A stretch of 64,000 bases of DNA. It comes from Mycteria americana. Lineage: Eukaryota; Chordata; Aves; Ciconiiformes; Ciconiidae. Location: contig NC_134368.1 of NCBI RefSeq assembly GCF_035582795.1, positions 15,544,001 through 15,608,000 of the forward strand, read 5' to 3'. Of the stretch, positions 51,401-62,200 are shown piece by piece (position 1 is the stretch's first letter; every line of letters starts with the position of its first letter). The translations under genes were made by a program, and so were the position numbers. The notes under the pieces are model-generated. The model saw only the letters and a list, made by a program, of their open reading frames with translations, was not told the DNA's origin and ran no database searches.

Positions 51401-52960
51401 CAAGACTTCCTACTATTTGACGTAAAGTATTCCTAGCATCAGAGCTATGGTAGTTCACATGCATAACCAGTCCTAGATTAAGTGGGTTTGCACTCTGCCT
51501 CAGTCAGGAACTTCACACCCTTCCATCAAAACCCCCAGTCTCTAACCTGATACTCTCACAGTAAACGATGATATATAAATGGGGTCAGGTCACTCCTATG
51601 TAGCTATTTTCCTACACTAGGAAATGCTCTGAACTTGATTCCTCTCTGTGGGTTAACTCTCAAATTAGGTTTTGTTTAAAGGTGGGGACAGTATCAATGA
51701 GTTCTGAATCTTAAACAAATGAGAATCTAGGCTTAAACTTTAGAAAGGCAGAGTTTCAGATGCATCCCCATATTTAAGTTGTCCTGTCATACTTACATGC
51801 TACTCTGAAGCCAGTGCCCACATCCAAATTCTTTCATAAATCCAGCCATACCAGCTAAATTAAAACCAGAACTATAATGAACAGATCTGGATTGAGTGTC
51901 TAAATTAATTAGTCACTTATATCCTATTGAATTTTAATAAGAGTTGAAAGCTTAGTTCTTTTTAACTACTTTACAAATTCAGTCTTTGAGCATAATTTCA
52001 CTTTGTGATCAGGATTACAACACTAGAAGAGAAAAAGGAAAAACAACCTCTCATCTTTTTTCCCTGATCATAACATAAAAATAATTTTCTTACATAAGAA
52101 TTGGTAGTCAAGCTTTAGAGATGTTTCAAGAAACAAGGTCTAAAAACTGCCAGATCTAACAGCTTACTCATAACTAACATAAAACACTAAGTTGGGAGAT
52201 CCAGCATCCCCCAAAATTTGGAGAATCAGTGAGGGCTATATAGAGGGGAAAGAACCCAGTGATGTGGCTTCATGGGCCACCTGTATACTTTAAAACACAG
52301 ATGTCTCTGAGAATCTGTTCTAAATAGATTCAATAATAACCTATATACTCAAATTTTATTTTTAATATATAATTGATGAAACAATTCACATTATCTGGAA
52401 ATGGATGTGAATTGTTTCATCAATTATATCCCTTATCTGGCTCTCTTCATGTACTCTACTATGCTCCTTGTAAACAGCTATCTTTTCATACTGAAATAGT
52501 GAATGCAAGTCCATGCCAGAATCCATTATATGAGGTACCGTAAGCAAGTAAGGATGAAGAAAATGCCAAACTCAAACGGTGTAGTAGTTAGCTACGTACA
52601 TCTAGAAAATAAATTAGGATGGCCACAGTTTTTAATTAGATTAAATACTTGATACAGATTTATCTCTGGACAAACAATTTAACTTTTCCCCTTACACTCC
52701 AACAGTTGCTTAGTCTGCAACAACCAGAAAAAAATACTCTTCTCAGAGAAAACCTCAGCCAACAGCATTTAGTTCACTTTTTTAATAAAAGAATTTTCTA
52801 TCACATACCTGAAATATTGACTGAAAGCAGCTAACACATTTTTGTGTGCTTTGAAGCAGACACCTTTTACCACCAGCATGCAGTCACAGAGAAGACCCTG
52901 AATGCGCTGTTCATGTAGCTGCTGGAGAAGATGACAACTATGGCTAGCAACAGTGTCCAT
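35764..52960 (-). CDS. ZBTB49: ZBTB49 (ZNF509), BTB and C2H2 zinc-finger transcription factor, complete CDS in seven exons
   Basis: Seven minus-strand exons (152, 1106, 47, 74, 83, 162 and 674 bases) sum to 2298 bases, exactly 765 codons plus stop, the length I recall for human ZBTB49. All junctions are GT-AG and in phase. Residues 1-115 or so form the BTB/POZ domain (start [40 protein letters not shown]), used for dimerisation and corepressor contact. A long polar linker follows. Seven C2H2 fingers occupy residues 396-586 (C-X2-C-X12-H-X3-H), mostly with TGEKP-type linkers; the linker between fingers 4 and 5 is the divergent TADKV. The tail ends ALKT-type [14 protein letters not shown]. In mammals the protein acts in the nucleus and is reported to raise CDKN1A and RB1 expression. 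It is divergently paired with LYAR, as in other vertebrates. Confidence 0.97.
36438..38464 (-). other. ZBTB49: ZBTB49 intron between coding exons 6 and 7
   Basis: About 2 kb of AT-rich sequence. The donor is TG|GTGAGA at 38464. No repeat or exon was recognised in it. Confidence 0.85.
38465..38626 (-). CDS. ZBTB49: ZBTB49 coding exon 6 (fingers 4-6)
   Basis: 162 bases; acceptor TTTTTCTAG, donor GCATGTG|GTGAGA. It encodes [20 protein letters not shown] (end of finger 4 and the divergent linker), finger 5 ([20 protein letters not shown]) and the start of finger 6 (YSCSACG). Confidence 0.96.
38717..38799 (-). CDS. ZBTB49: ZBTB49 coding exon 5 (finger 3 end, start of finger 4)
   Basis: 83 bases; acceptor CTGTTACAG, donor GCAGAG|GTACGT. 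It encodes [20 protein letters not shown] followed by LCDICGR. The intron to exon 6 is only 90 bases (38627-38716). Confidence 0.95.
38800..39552 (-). other. ZBTB49: ZBTB49 intron between coding exons 4 and 5
   Basis: About 750 bases of AT-rich intron; no additional feature seen. Confidence 0.85.
39553..39626 (-). CDS. ZBTB49: ZBTB49 coding exon 4 (finger 2 end, finger 3 start)
   Basis: 74 bases; acceptor CCTTCAG, donor AAAAG|GTGAGT. It encodes [20 protein letters not shown] then ICGK. Confidence 0.95.
39627..43458 (-). other. ZBTB49: ZBTB49 intron between coding exons 3 and 4
   Basis: About 3.8 kb. It holds an A run near 39851-39868 and several chance frames (up to 130 codons at 41470-41862), none with domain resemblance or paired splice sites. 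Confidence 0.8.
43459..43505 (-). CDS. ZBTB49: ZBTB49 coding exon 3 (finger 2 start)
   Basis: A 47-base micro-exon; acceptor CTTTTAG, donor TCACAG|GTGGGA. It encodes [16 protein letters not shown] (first codon split with exon 2). It is too short to stand out as a frame by itself, but it is required by phase and by the finger pattern. Confidence 0.95.
45540..45982 (+). mobile_element. CR1 LINE 3' end, plus strand, with octamer tail
   Basis: The sequence carries the CR1 3' wording 'gggtggtcaaacactggaac...gttgcctggagaggttgtggaa', then 'gattggactagatgacca', and ends in the diagnostic ATTCTATGATTCTATGA microsatellite tail (45963-45980). The left limit is approximate: similarity fades above about 45540. 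It is 5'-truncated and diverged, and it is inserted antisense to ZBTB49 in an intron. Confidence 0.92.
48579..48604. repeat. Perfect 11-bp inverted repeat, 4-base loop
   Basis: AGTACTGATAC, loop TCAT, GTATCAGTACT. A third partial copy (ATCAGTAC) follows about 12 bases later. Lies in a ZBTB49 intron. Confidence 0.9.
49569..50674 (-). CDS. ZBTB49: ZBTB49 coding exon 2 (BTB remainder, linker, finger 1)
   Basis: 1106 bases; acceptor TTTTATCAG, donor CATACAG|GTACAG. It encodes the second half of the BTB domain ([20 protein letters not shown]), the long linker with the conserved [20 protein letters not shown] patch and [16 protein letters not shown], and finger 1 ([20 protein letters not shown]). 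The open frame runs on past both splice sites, so the apparent 433-codon frame is partly intron. Confidence 0.97.
50675..52808 (-). other. ZBTB49: ZBTB49 intron between coding exons 1 and 2
   Basis: About 2.1 kb of AT-rich intron. It contains the perfect 25-bp inverted repeat at 52367-52429. Confidence 0.85.
52367..52429. repeat. Perfect 25-bp inverted repeat with 13-base loop
   Basis: The arms 52367-52391 and 52405-52429 are exact reverse complements over 25 bases (left arm begins ATATAATTGATGAAAC). The loop TATCTGGAAATGG is at 52392-52404. It lies in the first coding intron of ZBTB49. It could fold as a long unbroken hairpin in RNA or as a cruciform in DNA. Confidence 0.95.
52809..52960 (-). 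CDS. ZBTB49: ZBTB49 coding exon 1 with start codon (BTB N-terminal half)
   Basis: 152 coding bases; donor TTTCAG|GTATGT. The ATG at 52960-52958 opens [20 protein letters not shown]. The exon probably extends 5' to 52982 (acceptor TTTCATTGTAG). The start matches the family start. Confidence 0.96.
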
Positions 52961-52982
52961 GCTAGAAAGTCACTTAAATTAC

Positions 52983-54497
52983 CTACAATGAAATAAAATG
53001 CTAAGATGAATTTTAAACATTAAATTGCAAAATGAATTTATGAAGAACATTTTTACAACTTGTTTTAGCTCCCAGAGGAAACAGACTTCAGTTTACACCT
53101 GCAATGTGAGCTCTTATGACATTTTTTGATTAAAGATGAGTCACAGTATTGCTCACCAGTAGAAATACAACAATATACATAGGAAATATTGATTTTAATG
53201 AAGTTTTGCTTACAACAAGGAGCTTCCGCAAAGATGTGCTAATGCTGCTGCCAATAAACTGAACTCCATAACCACAAAAAAAGCAATTTAGACAACTTCG
53301 ACAAGAATTCGATTCTAAGGCAAAAACATATCACACCTACAAAATCAACGGTATTTGTAGAGGAAAACCTCTGTTTCTTCACCCTCTAAACTGAAAAGGG
53401 AGAACATTGTAGTAGCATTACTTATGCCATATTTGTTGCTGTTGTAGCTAAGCACATTTCCCCCGTGGATCTGATTCATTAGACAAGTTAGTATGGTAAT
53501 TTTTTTTATTTAATATAATGTAAAGTCTCTTTTAAAAACCACTTCTTTGAACAGGTTGAAGGGAAGACAAGAAACATTCTCACACAACACGTTTACATTC
53601 AATTCTATACTTCCTTTTTTTGGAAGAAAGATGAAACTCTTCCCCTGTGCACTTGTAAATAGGAAAGGCAAATTCCAACTATTAGGACAATTAGAACTTC
53701 TAGTCTTCTAACTAATGAATGAAGCAGAAAAAACACCTTGGGTTAAACATGAGAAGAAAGTGGTTGCCCCCATTCTCAATTCTCATGAGCACTAAAGGCT
53801 CCACATTTTAACTTATTCTGTTACTCTGTGATTCCCTGCCTCCTGCTGTATTAAGGTAGGCTATTGTATTGTACCTCTTTTCTATTTATTCTTATCATGT
53901 CTTTTACCAGGCTTTAAAATAAAGAAACTACGTATGTTTGCCAGATAACTGCTTTCTTTGTGTGCGTCCCCCACCACAGCATCTTGCAAGTACTTTAACA
54001 ACCTGTGAGTTCAGAATCTCTCAGCAATGAGGTGCCTGTCTCCCAACGGAAAAGGCAGGCACGCTGAGCTGCTCCCGAACCAGAGGAACCCCTAAACGCT
54101 ATTTACGCTTAAACTGCCATTTCAAGTTCCCCTCAGTCTTGCCTAGCTAAAGCTCAGGCTCCAGGTGCTGCATGGAGAGGGAAAGAGAGGAAGGGTTTGC
54201 CTCAGAAGACAAGACCGGGCACCGCAGGGAGGGCGGGCTCTGCCCCGAGAGCAGGCCACAAGGCGGCACCGCGGGAAGGCGCAGAGACGCCGCCAGCGGA
54301 GCAGGACGGGCGGGGGGCCGAGCAGCCGCTGCCGCGGGGGGACGGGGCTGAGGGCGGGCCGAGCACCATCCGCCGCGGCGGGAGGACGCGGCCGCGGCCG
54401 CCACACAGCCCTCGGCGGGGGGAACGCGGCACGGCCTGGCAGAGGCGGGGAGAGCGGCCGAGGGGAAGGAGCCGGCCCTGCTCAGCCCAGCGCTTAC
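52983..54497 (-). other. ZBTB49: ZBTB49 5' intron
   Basis: This is the intron between non-coding exon 1 in the CpG island (donor GAGCCG|GTAAGC, exon end 54498) and the start-codon exon. AT-rich for most of its length; no other feature seen. Confidence 0.75.
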
Positions 54498-55060
54498 CGG
54501 CTCCGGCCACCTCCCAGCTCCATCCCCGCGCGGCCGCCCGGCGGCAGCCCCAGCCCCACCATCGGCATCGGCCTCAGCCCGCAGCTTCCGTTGCCGCTCC
54601 TTCCGCTTCCGCTGCGGGCGGGAGGCGCGGGGCGGGGCGGGCGGACGCCGCGCAGGCGCAGAGCGGCGGCGCCGTGGCGGGACGGAGGGGGGGTAGGGCG
54701 GTGGCGGCTGCACGTGCCGCGCGGGGCGGTCGTTGGAGGCGGCGTTTGAGGTGCGGTGGGGCAGGTAACGGTAGGGGGGAGCGGGGTGAGGCGGCACGGC
54801 ATCAGCCTGCTGCCGCCGAGGAGCGGGGGTGACGGGCAGGCCGGCCGGCCTTCCCGCCCCGTGTGGCCAGGCCCCCCTCAGGCGGCCCCCGCTCGGCGGT
54901 GCCGCTCGCCTGGAGCCGGTGGAGACGGATCTGCTGCAGGGAGCGGGACGGAAGAAAGGATGGGAGGTCGCGCCGGGAAGCGGAGGGGAACCGTGAACCG
55001 CCGCCTGCGAAGCGTATCGGCATGGGGTAGGGGGGGGTTGCCAGTTTCAGGGTTACTGGT
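54200..55060. promoter_or_regulatory. Shared divergent CpG-island promoter of ZBTB49 and LYAR
   Basis: About 850 bases of dense CpG separate two head-to-head genes. ZBTB49 exon 1 (minus) ends at a consensus donor at 54498. LYAR exon 1 (plus) probably ends at GGGGCAG|GTAACG (54763). Between them lie ETS-like elements (TTCCGCTTCCG, about 54599-54611), SP1-type GGGGCGGGGC (about 54628-54640) and an NRF1-like CGCGCAGGCGCA (about 54649-54660). That puts both start sites within roughly 150 bases. Long frames here are GC-rich artefacts. Confidence 0.88.
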
Positions 55061-55299
55061 TTCCCTTGTGCTCAAGGCGTCTGGCGAAATGAGTTTTCAC
55101 CTCTGAACTTTTGCACGTGCAAAATCAAACTGCTTAGATTGTCTGTTGGTGGATGCACAGTTGCGATTCTTTTCGGCCATCCAAGTGCTGCTTTCAAGCT
55201 GTAAATGTAAGATCTCCTCCTTGTATTTCTAGGGCTGTGCTTGTTTGGGGAGGAAAAAGATTGTACCCATTTCACAGAAGCTACTGACCACTCACCAAC

Positions 55300-55421
55300 A
55301 TGGTAGTTTTCACATGCAGTGCATGTGGAGAATCTGTGAAGAAAGCGCAAGTTGAAAAACATGTGAATATCTGCAGAAACTGTCAGTGCCTTTCTTGCAT
55401 GGATTGTGGCAAGGATTTCTG
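55300..55421 (+). CDS. LYAR: LYAR coding exon with start codon (zinc fingers)
   Basis: 122 coding bases, 40 codons plus TG of a split Trp codon. The ATG context is CCAACATGG. The donor is TTCTG|GTAGGT. The 5' end of the exon is uncertain: TTGTATTTCTAG (exon start 55233) or TTTCACAG (55278) could serve as acceptor. Confidence 0.95.
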
Positions 55422-58400
55422 GTAGGTAAAGAATGGGAAATAGCCTTCCTCACTCTGCAGTGGTTGTCACAAATACAATGTTTTCTTATGGTGTATTAGA
55501 ATTAAATTTGGCAATTTCTGAATAATTCATATTTGTATTTAAAAATTATACATGTTTTTATATAATTTCAAGCTTAATCATCCAAGTTTGAACTGCAAGG
55601 ACAACTAAACCACAAAGTACACAGAGTTGCAATTTCTTCTTTTACACTTATAAGTGACAGTGCTTTTAGCTTCTGATCATCAACAACTGTTACTTATTTT
55701 GCTACTGCAGAGAGAGCGAGATTGGCAATAATGTGAAAAATTCTGAATTTCGTTGTTGCTTCTCAGAACTCAGAAGAAAGCAGTGCTACTATCTGCTTTC
55801 GAAATATAAATACATGAATTTGCATAAGAAAATAAGATTGTCCTCAAATAACGATTATATGTCTCAATACTTCCCTGACAAAAGATTAAGATCTATGTTA
55901 TTCATTCCTTTTTGGGGGCACTTACACATTGGTCAGAACTACACTACCACATTAGTATATCTGTATTTAGGAATTAGGTTTTTGCAAGCATTTTTCACCT
56001 GCTTTTCTAATTTTAAAACGTGTCAATGTGAGTAGTAAAACACAGATATGCGTTAATAGCCGTTCATATGTTACATGTACAAATGTGCATAAGTTCTAGA
56101 GTCATTGATAAAAGCAGCAGTACACTGAAGACTCAGATCTGATTTTGCAAACCAGAAATTTTCACTGAAGGCTGTGGCCTGACAGAAATGTCAGCAGTCC
56201 TATAAGCACGTACTTCAAGCACGTCAAACGTTATTCATATAAGTGTTGACAGTATGAAGGTTTAAATGTTAGATGCTATCATCTATTACTTCAGTTTGTT
56301 GATTACATAAGTCTTGCATAGTTCGAAGGACTGAAACGCTTAAGTAAACTACAGTTAAAACCTGTGTTCAGGGGCGACGATTATAAGACACATGTGAAGT
56401 GTGTAAGTGAAGACCAGAAATATGGTGGAAAAGATTTTGAAGCCAAAACTAACAAAGGAGATGCTAAACAACAGGAGTGGATTCAGGTAAGGTTTGTACT
56501 ATATGCAGATATGATAAATAACTATTGTTTATAATCATTAAAGACACAAGAGAGGCTATACTGGATCAAGCCCGAGATCTCTTTTTCCCAATACCCACAG
56601 CTTTCTTTTGGCATTTCCTTGGTAGGTCTATTGCTTATCCTGGTGAGAGACACACCTTTTGTTTGTTTTGAATCTGTCTCCTACTAGTTTGATTTGATGT
56701 TCCCTAGTTCTTGCATACAAAGAGGCACTGATCATTGTCCACCCTCTTCATGGCACATATGCTTTTGTAGACCTCCTTCAAGCACCCCTCCCCATCTCAT
56801 TGTCTCTGTTCCAGGCTGAAAAGTCCTATCCTGCTCAGTTGTTCTTCATACGTGAATTATATCTTTGGTCCTCTGAAGTCTTCCCAGTTCTACTGTATCC
56901 TTGTGAAATGAGGTTATGAGAACTACATACACTATTCAAGATATGGATGAACCATAGATTTACTCTGTGTCATAATGATGTTTTCTGTGTCCTCCTTTAT
57001 TCCTTTCTTACTGATTTTTGTCAGTTCATCTACTTTTTTTTTGACTGCTGCTGATCATTGTGCTGGCCTTTTCATGGAATTGGCTATTTTAACCCCAAGA
57101 TCTTGTGTCTAAGCTCCAGTGATCAACTTAAAGCCTGCCATTTTAGATGTGAAGTTATGATTGCTTTTCCTATGCATGCTGCTTTACATGAATTTGTGTT
57201 GAATTGAATTCACCTTTTTATTACCTAGTCACTCATTCTTTTAAGATCTTTCTGGAATTCTTCACAATCCTCATCCTGAATAGGTTCATCATCAGGAAAA
57301 TTTTCCTGCCGACTTTTCAGATATTTTGTAAATATCTTGAACAGCAGAGGGTGCAGCATAGATCACAGGAAATGTCTCCTACCCTTTCTGTCCTACTCTT
57401 CAGATAGTTATTTATCCTACGCAAGAACCTACCCGCTTATGGCTGTTAGTTTCCTTTAAAGGTTTTAGGGAGGAACTCTCAGACACGTTTTTAAAACCCC
57501 ATTAGATATAATTAGTTAGATCACCTTTATTCACGGATTTGTTGATTTCTATCTCGTATAGAACACAATCTAACAAAGTACTAAGCTACATGCATACTCA
57601 AGGCATATGAATAATACCATTGAAGTCAACAGATTAGTGCCATTGTTGACATTAAACATTGTTTGAGTACGTTGTTCAAAGGCAGTATGATGTGAATGCT
57701 ATTGCTTATGAAAATTGTTAGCCTTCCTCAACAGTAGGTACTTTCTACACAGAAAGGTGAGAGATTATTACAGTGTGTCCTTTTCTGGTAGTCTTTAACA
57801 CATCCACAAAACCTTTCGGTAAACAGATTTTCAGAAGTACAGGAAGGTTCTCCAGTGTCCAGTGGCTACATCTTTAGATAATGGGAAGCTCAGAGCCTTT
57901 TTTCCCCCACAAGCAGCAGTGCTGTTCAAGTAACTGCTACAAGGCCCTGGCCTAACCTCCTCTGTTTTCTTGTGCTGGCACTCATAGCATAGGAATATGC
58001 CTGAGCTCTCTTACGGGGATTAATGGTTGTTGAAGTTGGCACTGCTGCTAAAAGAAATGCATGTCAAACTGTGGGCTCAAAGTTTGCCTGATTTTTCACA
58101 ATTAACTCCAGAAGTTTGCAAAACCCAATCAGTTGACAATTGTGTTTCTTAATGCAGGTCTTTTTCACGCTGCAAGAATCCTCTATGTGATACAGTTACT
58201 TTGCCTTTAAAAGTTTTTATTACAGGTTGTAACTTGTACATTGGAAAGCATTGGTGAGCAGTCCTACTTGCCTCTGCTTACTATATAGGTATAAATATTT
58301 ATATAGATAACTTTGACGTATCTTATGCTCTATGATACTAAAGGTCAGTGTTTTTCCTATTGAACAGTTCTTTCGAGCAGGCTATACGGTCTGCGGGTAC

Positions 58401-59209
58401 TGGGTGATTTCTGCCCAGTGTGTTTCTGACTTGCATACCTTGCATGTATCGTTTGATCATTATGCTTCTTTGCTGATTTAATTCTGGTTTTCTTCATTCA
58501 GAAAATTCATGAAGTAATGAAGAAGCCAAACATAAGCCCTAAAGTGCGGAACATTCTGGAGCAAATGCGTGTCTTTGATAATATTCCAAGAAAAAAAGTA
58601 AAGTTTCAGGTATGTTTTAATAGAGATGTGTAGTAATCCATGCAGTGAGCTTAAAAATAGACTTACTTTCTTAGAGAGTGTGACTCTCTTTTAACAAAGG
58701 TGGGACAAATTGCTTATTTGGGCATTGGTAAATAGATGGTGTAATAGCTGAGTTTCAAATAGGCAATGTTTGTAAAATACGTCTTGCTTAAAAGGACTCT
58801 GTGTGCCATTTTAATTAGGTATTAAGCCAGACTCACCGTTCAATTAATCACCATGCGTAGGCTTGTTCTTTTTTTAATACCTTTCTTTTTTTCTGTTTGC
58901 AATTTCTATGTAATGTCAACATTCTTAGACATACTTTTAAAGGATTCTTATTTCTGTGGCTTTGTTTTTTCCTGGTAAAGGCAAGATACTGTTTTGAGAG
59001 TTTTCCTGTTGCTCAGTATTCTGACAGAATCTCCCACACTGGATGCTTTACTAAACTTTGCATCACAGCCAAAGCAAATTCCAAATGTTTTATGTGGTAT
59101 CAGTAAAGAATTACTGACAAGCTGGCCTTTTTTTTCCTTTTTTTAAATTTTTTCTTTTTTTTCTTTTTTTCTTTTTTTTCTTTTTTTTCTTTTTTTCTTT
59201 TTTTTCTTT

Positions 59210-59240
<31 letters not shown>

Positions 59241-62200
59241 TTTTCTTTTTTTTTTTTTCTTTTTTTTCTTTTTTTCTTTTTTTTCTTTTCTTTTTTTTCT
59301 TTTTTTTCTTTTTTTCTTTTTTTCTTTTTTTTCTTTTTTTTCTTTTTTTTCTTTTTTTTCTTTTTTTTCTTTTTTTTCTTTTTTTTCTTTTTTTTCTTTT
59401 TTTTCTTTTTTTTCTTTTTTTTCTTTTTTTTCTTTTTTTTCTTTTTTTTCTGTTCTGTGCCTCAGATTGAGAGGCTGAGAGAAGATCATGATTACTTCCA
59501 AAGCACTCAAATAGAACTTAATAGAGCTGCGGTGAAATTGCTGCTAGTGAGCTGAAGGTTAGAATACCTTTCCACAAAATTAATGTTCTAAGCAGGGAAA
59601 GTGATATTGTTAAGAAGCCTCTTTCTTTTTGGTCAGATATGTTGCAGTGGAAGATCAAAAGGTTTTGCAGTTCATTGTTCCGATTTACTAGTGCAGCTTT
59701 CCTGGGATTTTCATTGCAATGCAAAAATCTTTACATTAGGTTTTACCTAAAATTCCATGTTCCTGAAAGCTGATCTGTTGCTGATAGTGTGAGCATATTA
59801 TAAGCAGAAATTTACTGCTTTGTTTTCATTTTCAGCAGGAACTCCTGCAACAGCCCCAACAACTTTCAAATGTTTGCATTGAGATATTTGCTTAAATCTT
59901 CCTTTTCTGTAATAAAGTAAGGTATCCATTTAGGAGCATGACCATCTGTCCAGTACACAAATAAATAAGTAAGATCAGATCCTTACTGTTTTAACTCATG
60001 GGAACAGTGAGAAGGTTTGGTAGGACATTGACATAACCAGCTGTATTCAAAAGCTTGAGGATTATTTTTGCTATATGTTTGCCTCTTCTGGATTATTGTT
60101 GGTGAGTCAATGGAGAGGCATGGTATAGCTTTGTAACAGTACGCAGGCATTAAGTGAAACAATTTAGCATGGAGGTTTAAGAGAGTCATAGAGAGTAAAT
60201 GTCTAACCAGATATTAATCAGAAGAAGTGATTAGATTCTTAAATGAAAAATAAAAACCAGAACCAAATATATGGTGATCAAGAAGAAAATCAGAGATGCA
60301 CCTTTTCAGTTATTGTTTTTTTCCTGCACAGAATTGGATGAAGAACAGTTTGAGAATTACTGACAGCACTTTGCAAGACCAGGTGTGGGATATTTTCTCT
60401 GAAGCAACCAGAAACGTAAGTTAAGTTAGAGGTACAACATCGTACAACAGAAATGGAGTCAAAAATGCTGGGAGGAAAACCTTTCAGACTCCCTTTGTAG
60501 ATGTTAGCAGAAATATTGTCTCCCATTGTTAAAATGGATTATGTTATAATGTAACATTACTAGACTAAATTGTTAATTCGTGGAATATACTGTTGCTGAG
60601 TAGTTGTGCATGCTGGGCAGGTTGTGATTGAAAACTTGGACGCAGTGACACGATTGTGACACGATAATCAGAAGGCTAATTTAACTTTATGCTATTAGTA
60701 CATAAGGAAAGGGAAAAACACTACCTTTATCTTTGGTTCCAGTCTTTTACAACACACTAAGACGGAATAAACCAACGTCTTTTCAGAACTTTATTGGCCT
60801 CAAATTAATGTGTTTTGGAGTGGGAAATTAACAGCACCTAGTTTACCTATTTTATTAGTGGAGAGAGATGAGATCCTCCAGTTTGTGGTGCAGATTCCTC
60901 CCACTTCTGTGTCCAAGTTGTGGACTCACACTGACCTTCTTTCTCAGTGCCTAATTCTTTGCTATTTCAGTACTAGCTTAGCATGTTTTGGTAAGGTGTT
61001 GTTTTGATTGTTTGTTTACATCTGTTTACTAGAAAGCTGTTACAGAAGCTTACTTCTCTGTTGATGTGAAGATTGCTCTCCCCCTCCCCCCAGCTTCTTT
61101 TGAGGAAGAGCCCAGGCATAGCTTTAACATTAATCCCTTGTTGATCATGCTTCATTTTCCTGATTTGATGATTCCAGTTAGATCTATTTGTAGTTTTTCT
61201 GAAGAATCCACATATAAGAGCCAGGAAGGAAGCAAGTACATTTTTTTAAAGGATACGACCATAACATAAACTCTGGGCACTGAATTTCAAGTATATTGGC
61301 TTGCTGGAACATTAATTCTGAGTTGATACAACTTCACTAAAGCCAAAAGCAGTTCACTCTTGATTTAAACTGGTTTTTTTTAAAAAAATCAATGTTGAAT
61401 CTGAACAATTATTTTATTTAAACACAAGTAAACAATTTACATTTTCCATAGAAATATAGCATTAAAGTAAAATATGTAACACAACTTCCTTGCTCAGATC
61501 ATTTCAACACACCTTTAAGAGTTCTTAAATACATCTTAAGATATTCTTTGTAATACATACCTTGAAGTGTCTGTACTCAAGGAAGTTCTTAAGTGGAATT
61601 CAAATTTAGTAAATGAGTAATCGAAATTACTCTTCACAAAAACATATTGGTACTAAGTTGCTTGTACAAACACGTATTCTCTTTCTAAATAGCCACATGA
61701 ACATTTCAGTAATTGTATTTCACTTGTAATTATTAAAATGAAAGTTTAAAGATAAAAATGTTCATTAATATATTAATGCTTCTACAAGAAAATTATGATA
61801 AGCCCAAGAACATTAAAAGAAAACCAAATACGTTAAGGTGACAAAAGTACAATTAAAACAACCAGCGCTGCCTTTGTTGACATCATGCAATAATAGTTTG
61901 TTGTCCCAGACACATCCCAAGACAGGGAACTGGATGGTAAAGCTAGGATTATTACTTAAGGGCCGTATATTTGGGGATAGGTTCTGTATCTTGCTGTAAT
62001 ATGCTGTATTTTGGCTGCGTAAATCAAAGAGTTGTCTCTCCCTTAACTTAATTACATTTAGCAAATATGTTAAAAAAATACATAGACAATTATTTCAAAT
62101 GGAAATTATGTATGTTGTAAGATAACATTTCTTCTGTGATGTTAAGATGATTAGCATTTAGGCTGTCAAGTTAAAAGAAGAATCAGCCACACTATTTAGT

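Noticed and set aside
54143-55106. Long frames up to 216 codons on both strands
   Set aside because: Same CpG-island artefact, here in the shared ZBTB49/LYAR promoter.
59100-59510. 136-codon minus-strand frame made almost wholly of Lys and Glu
   Set aside because: It is the translation of the T(7-8)C simple tract, not a gene.
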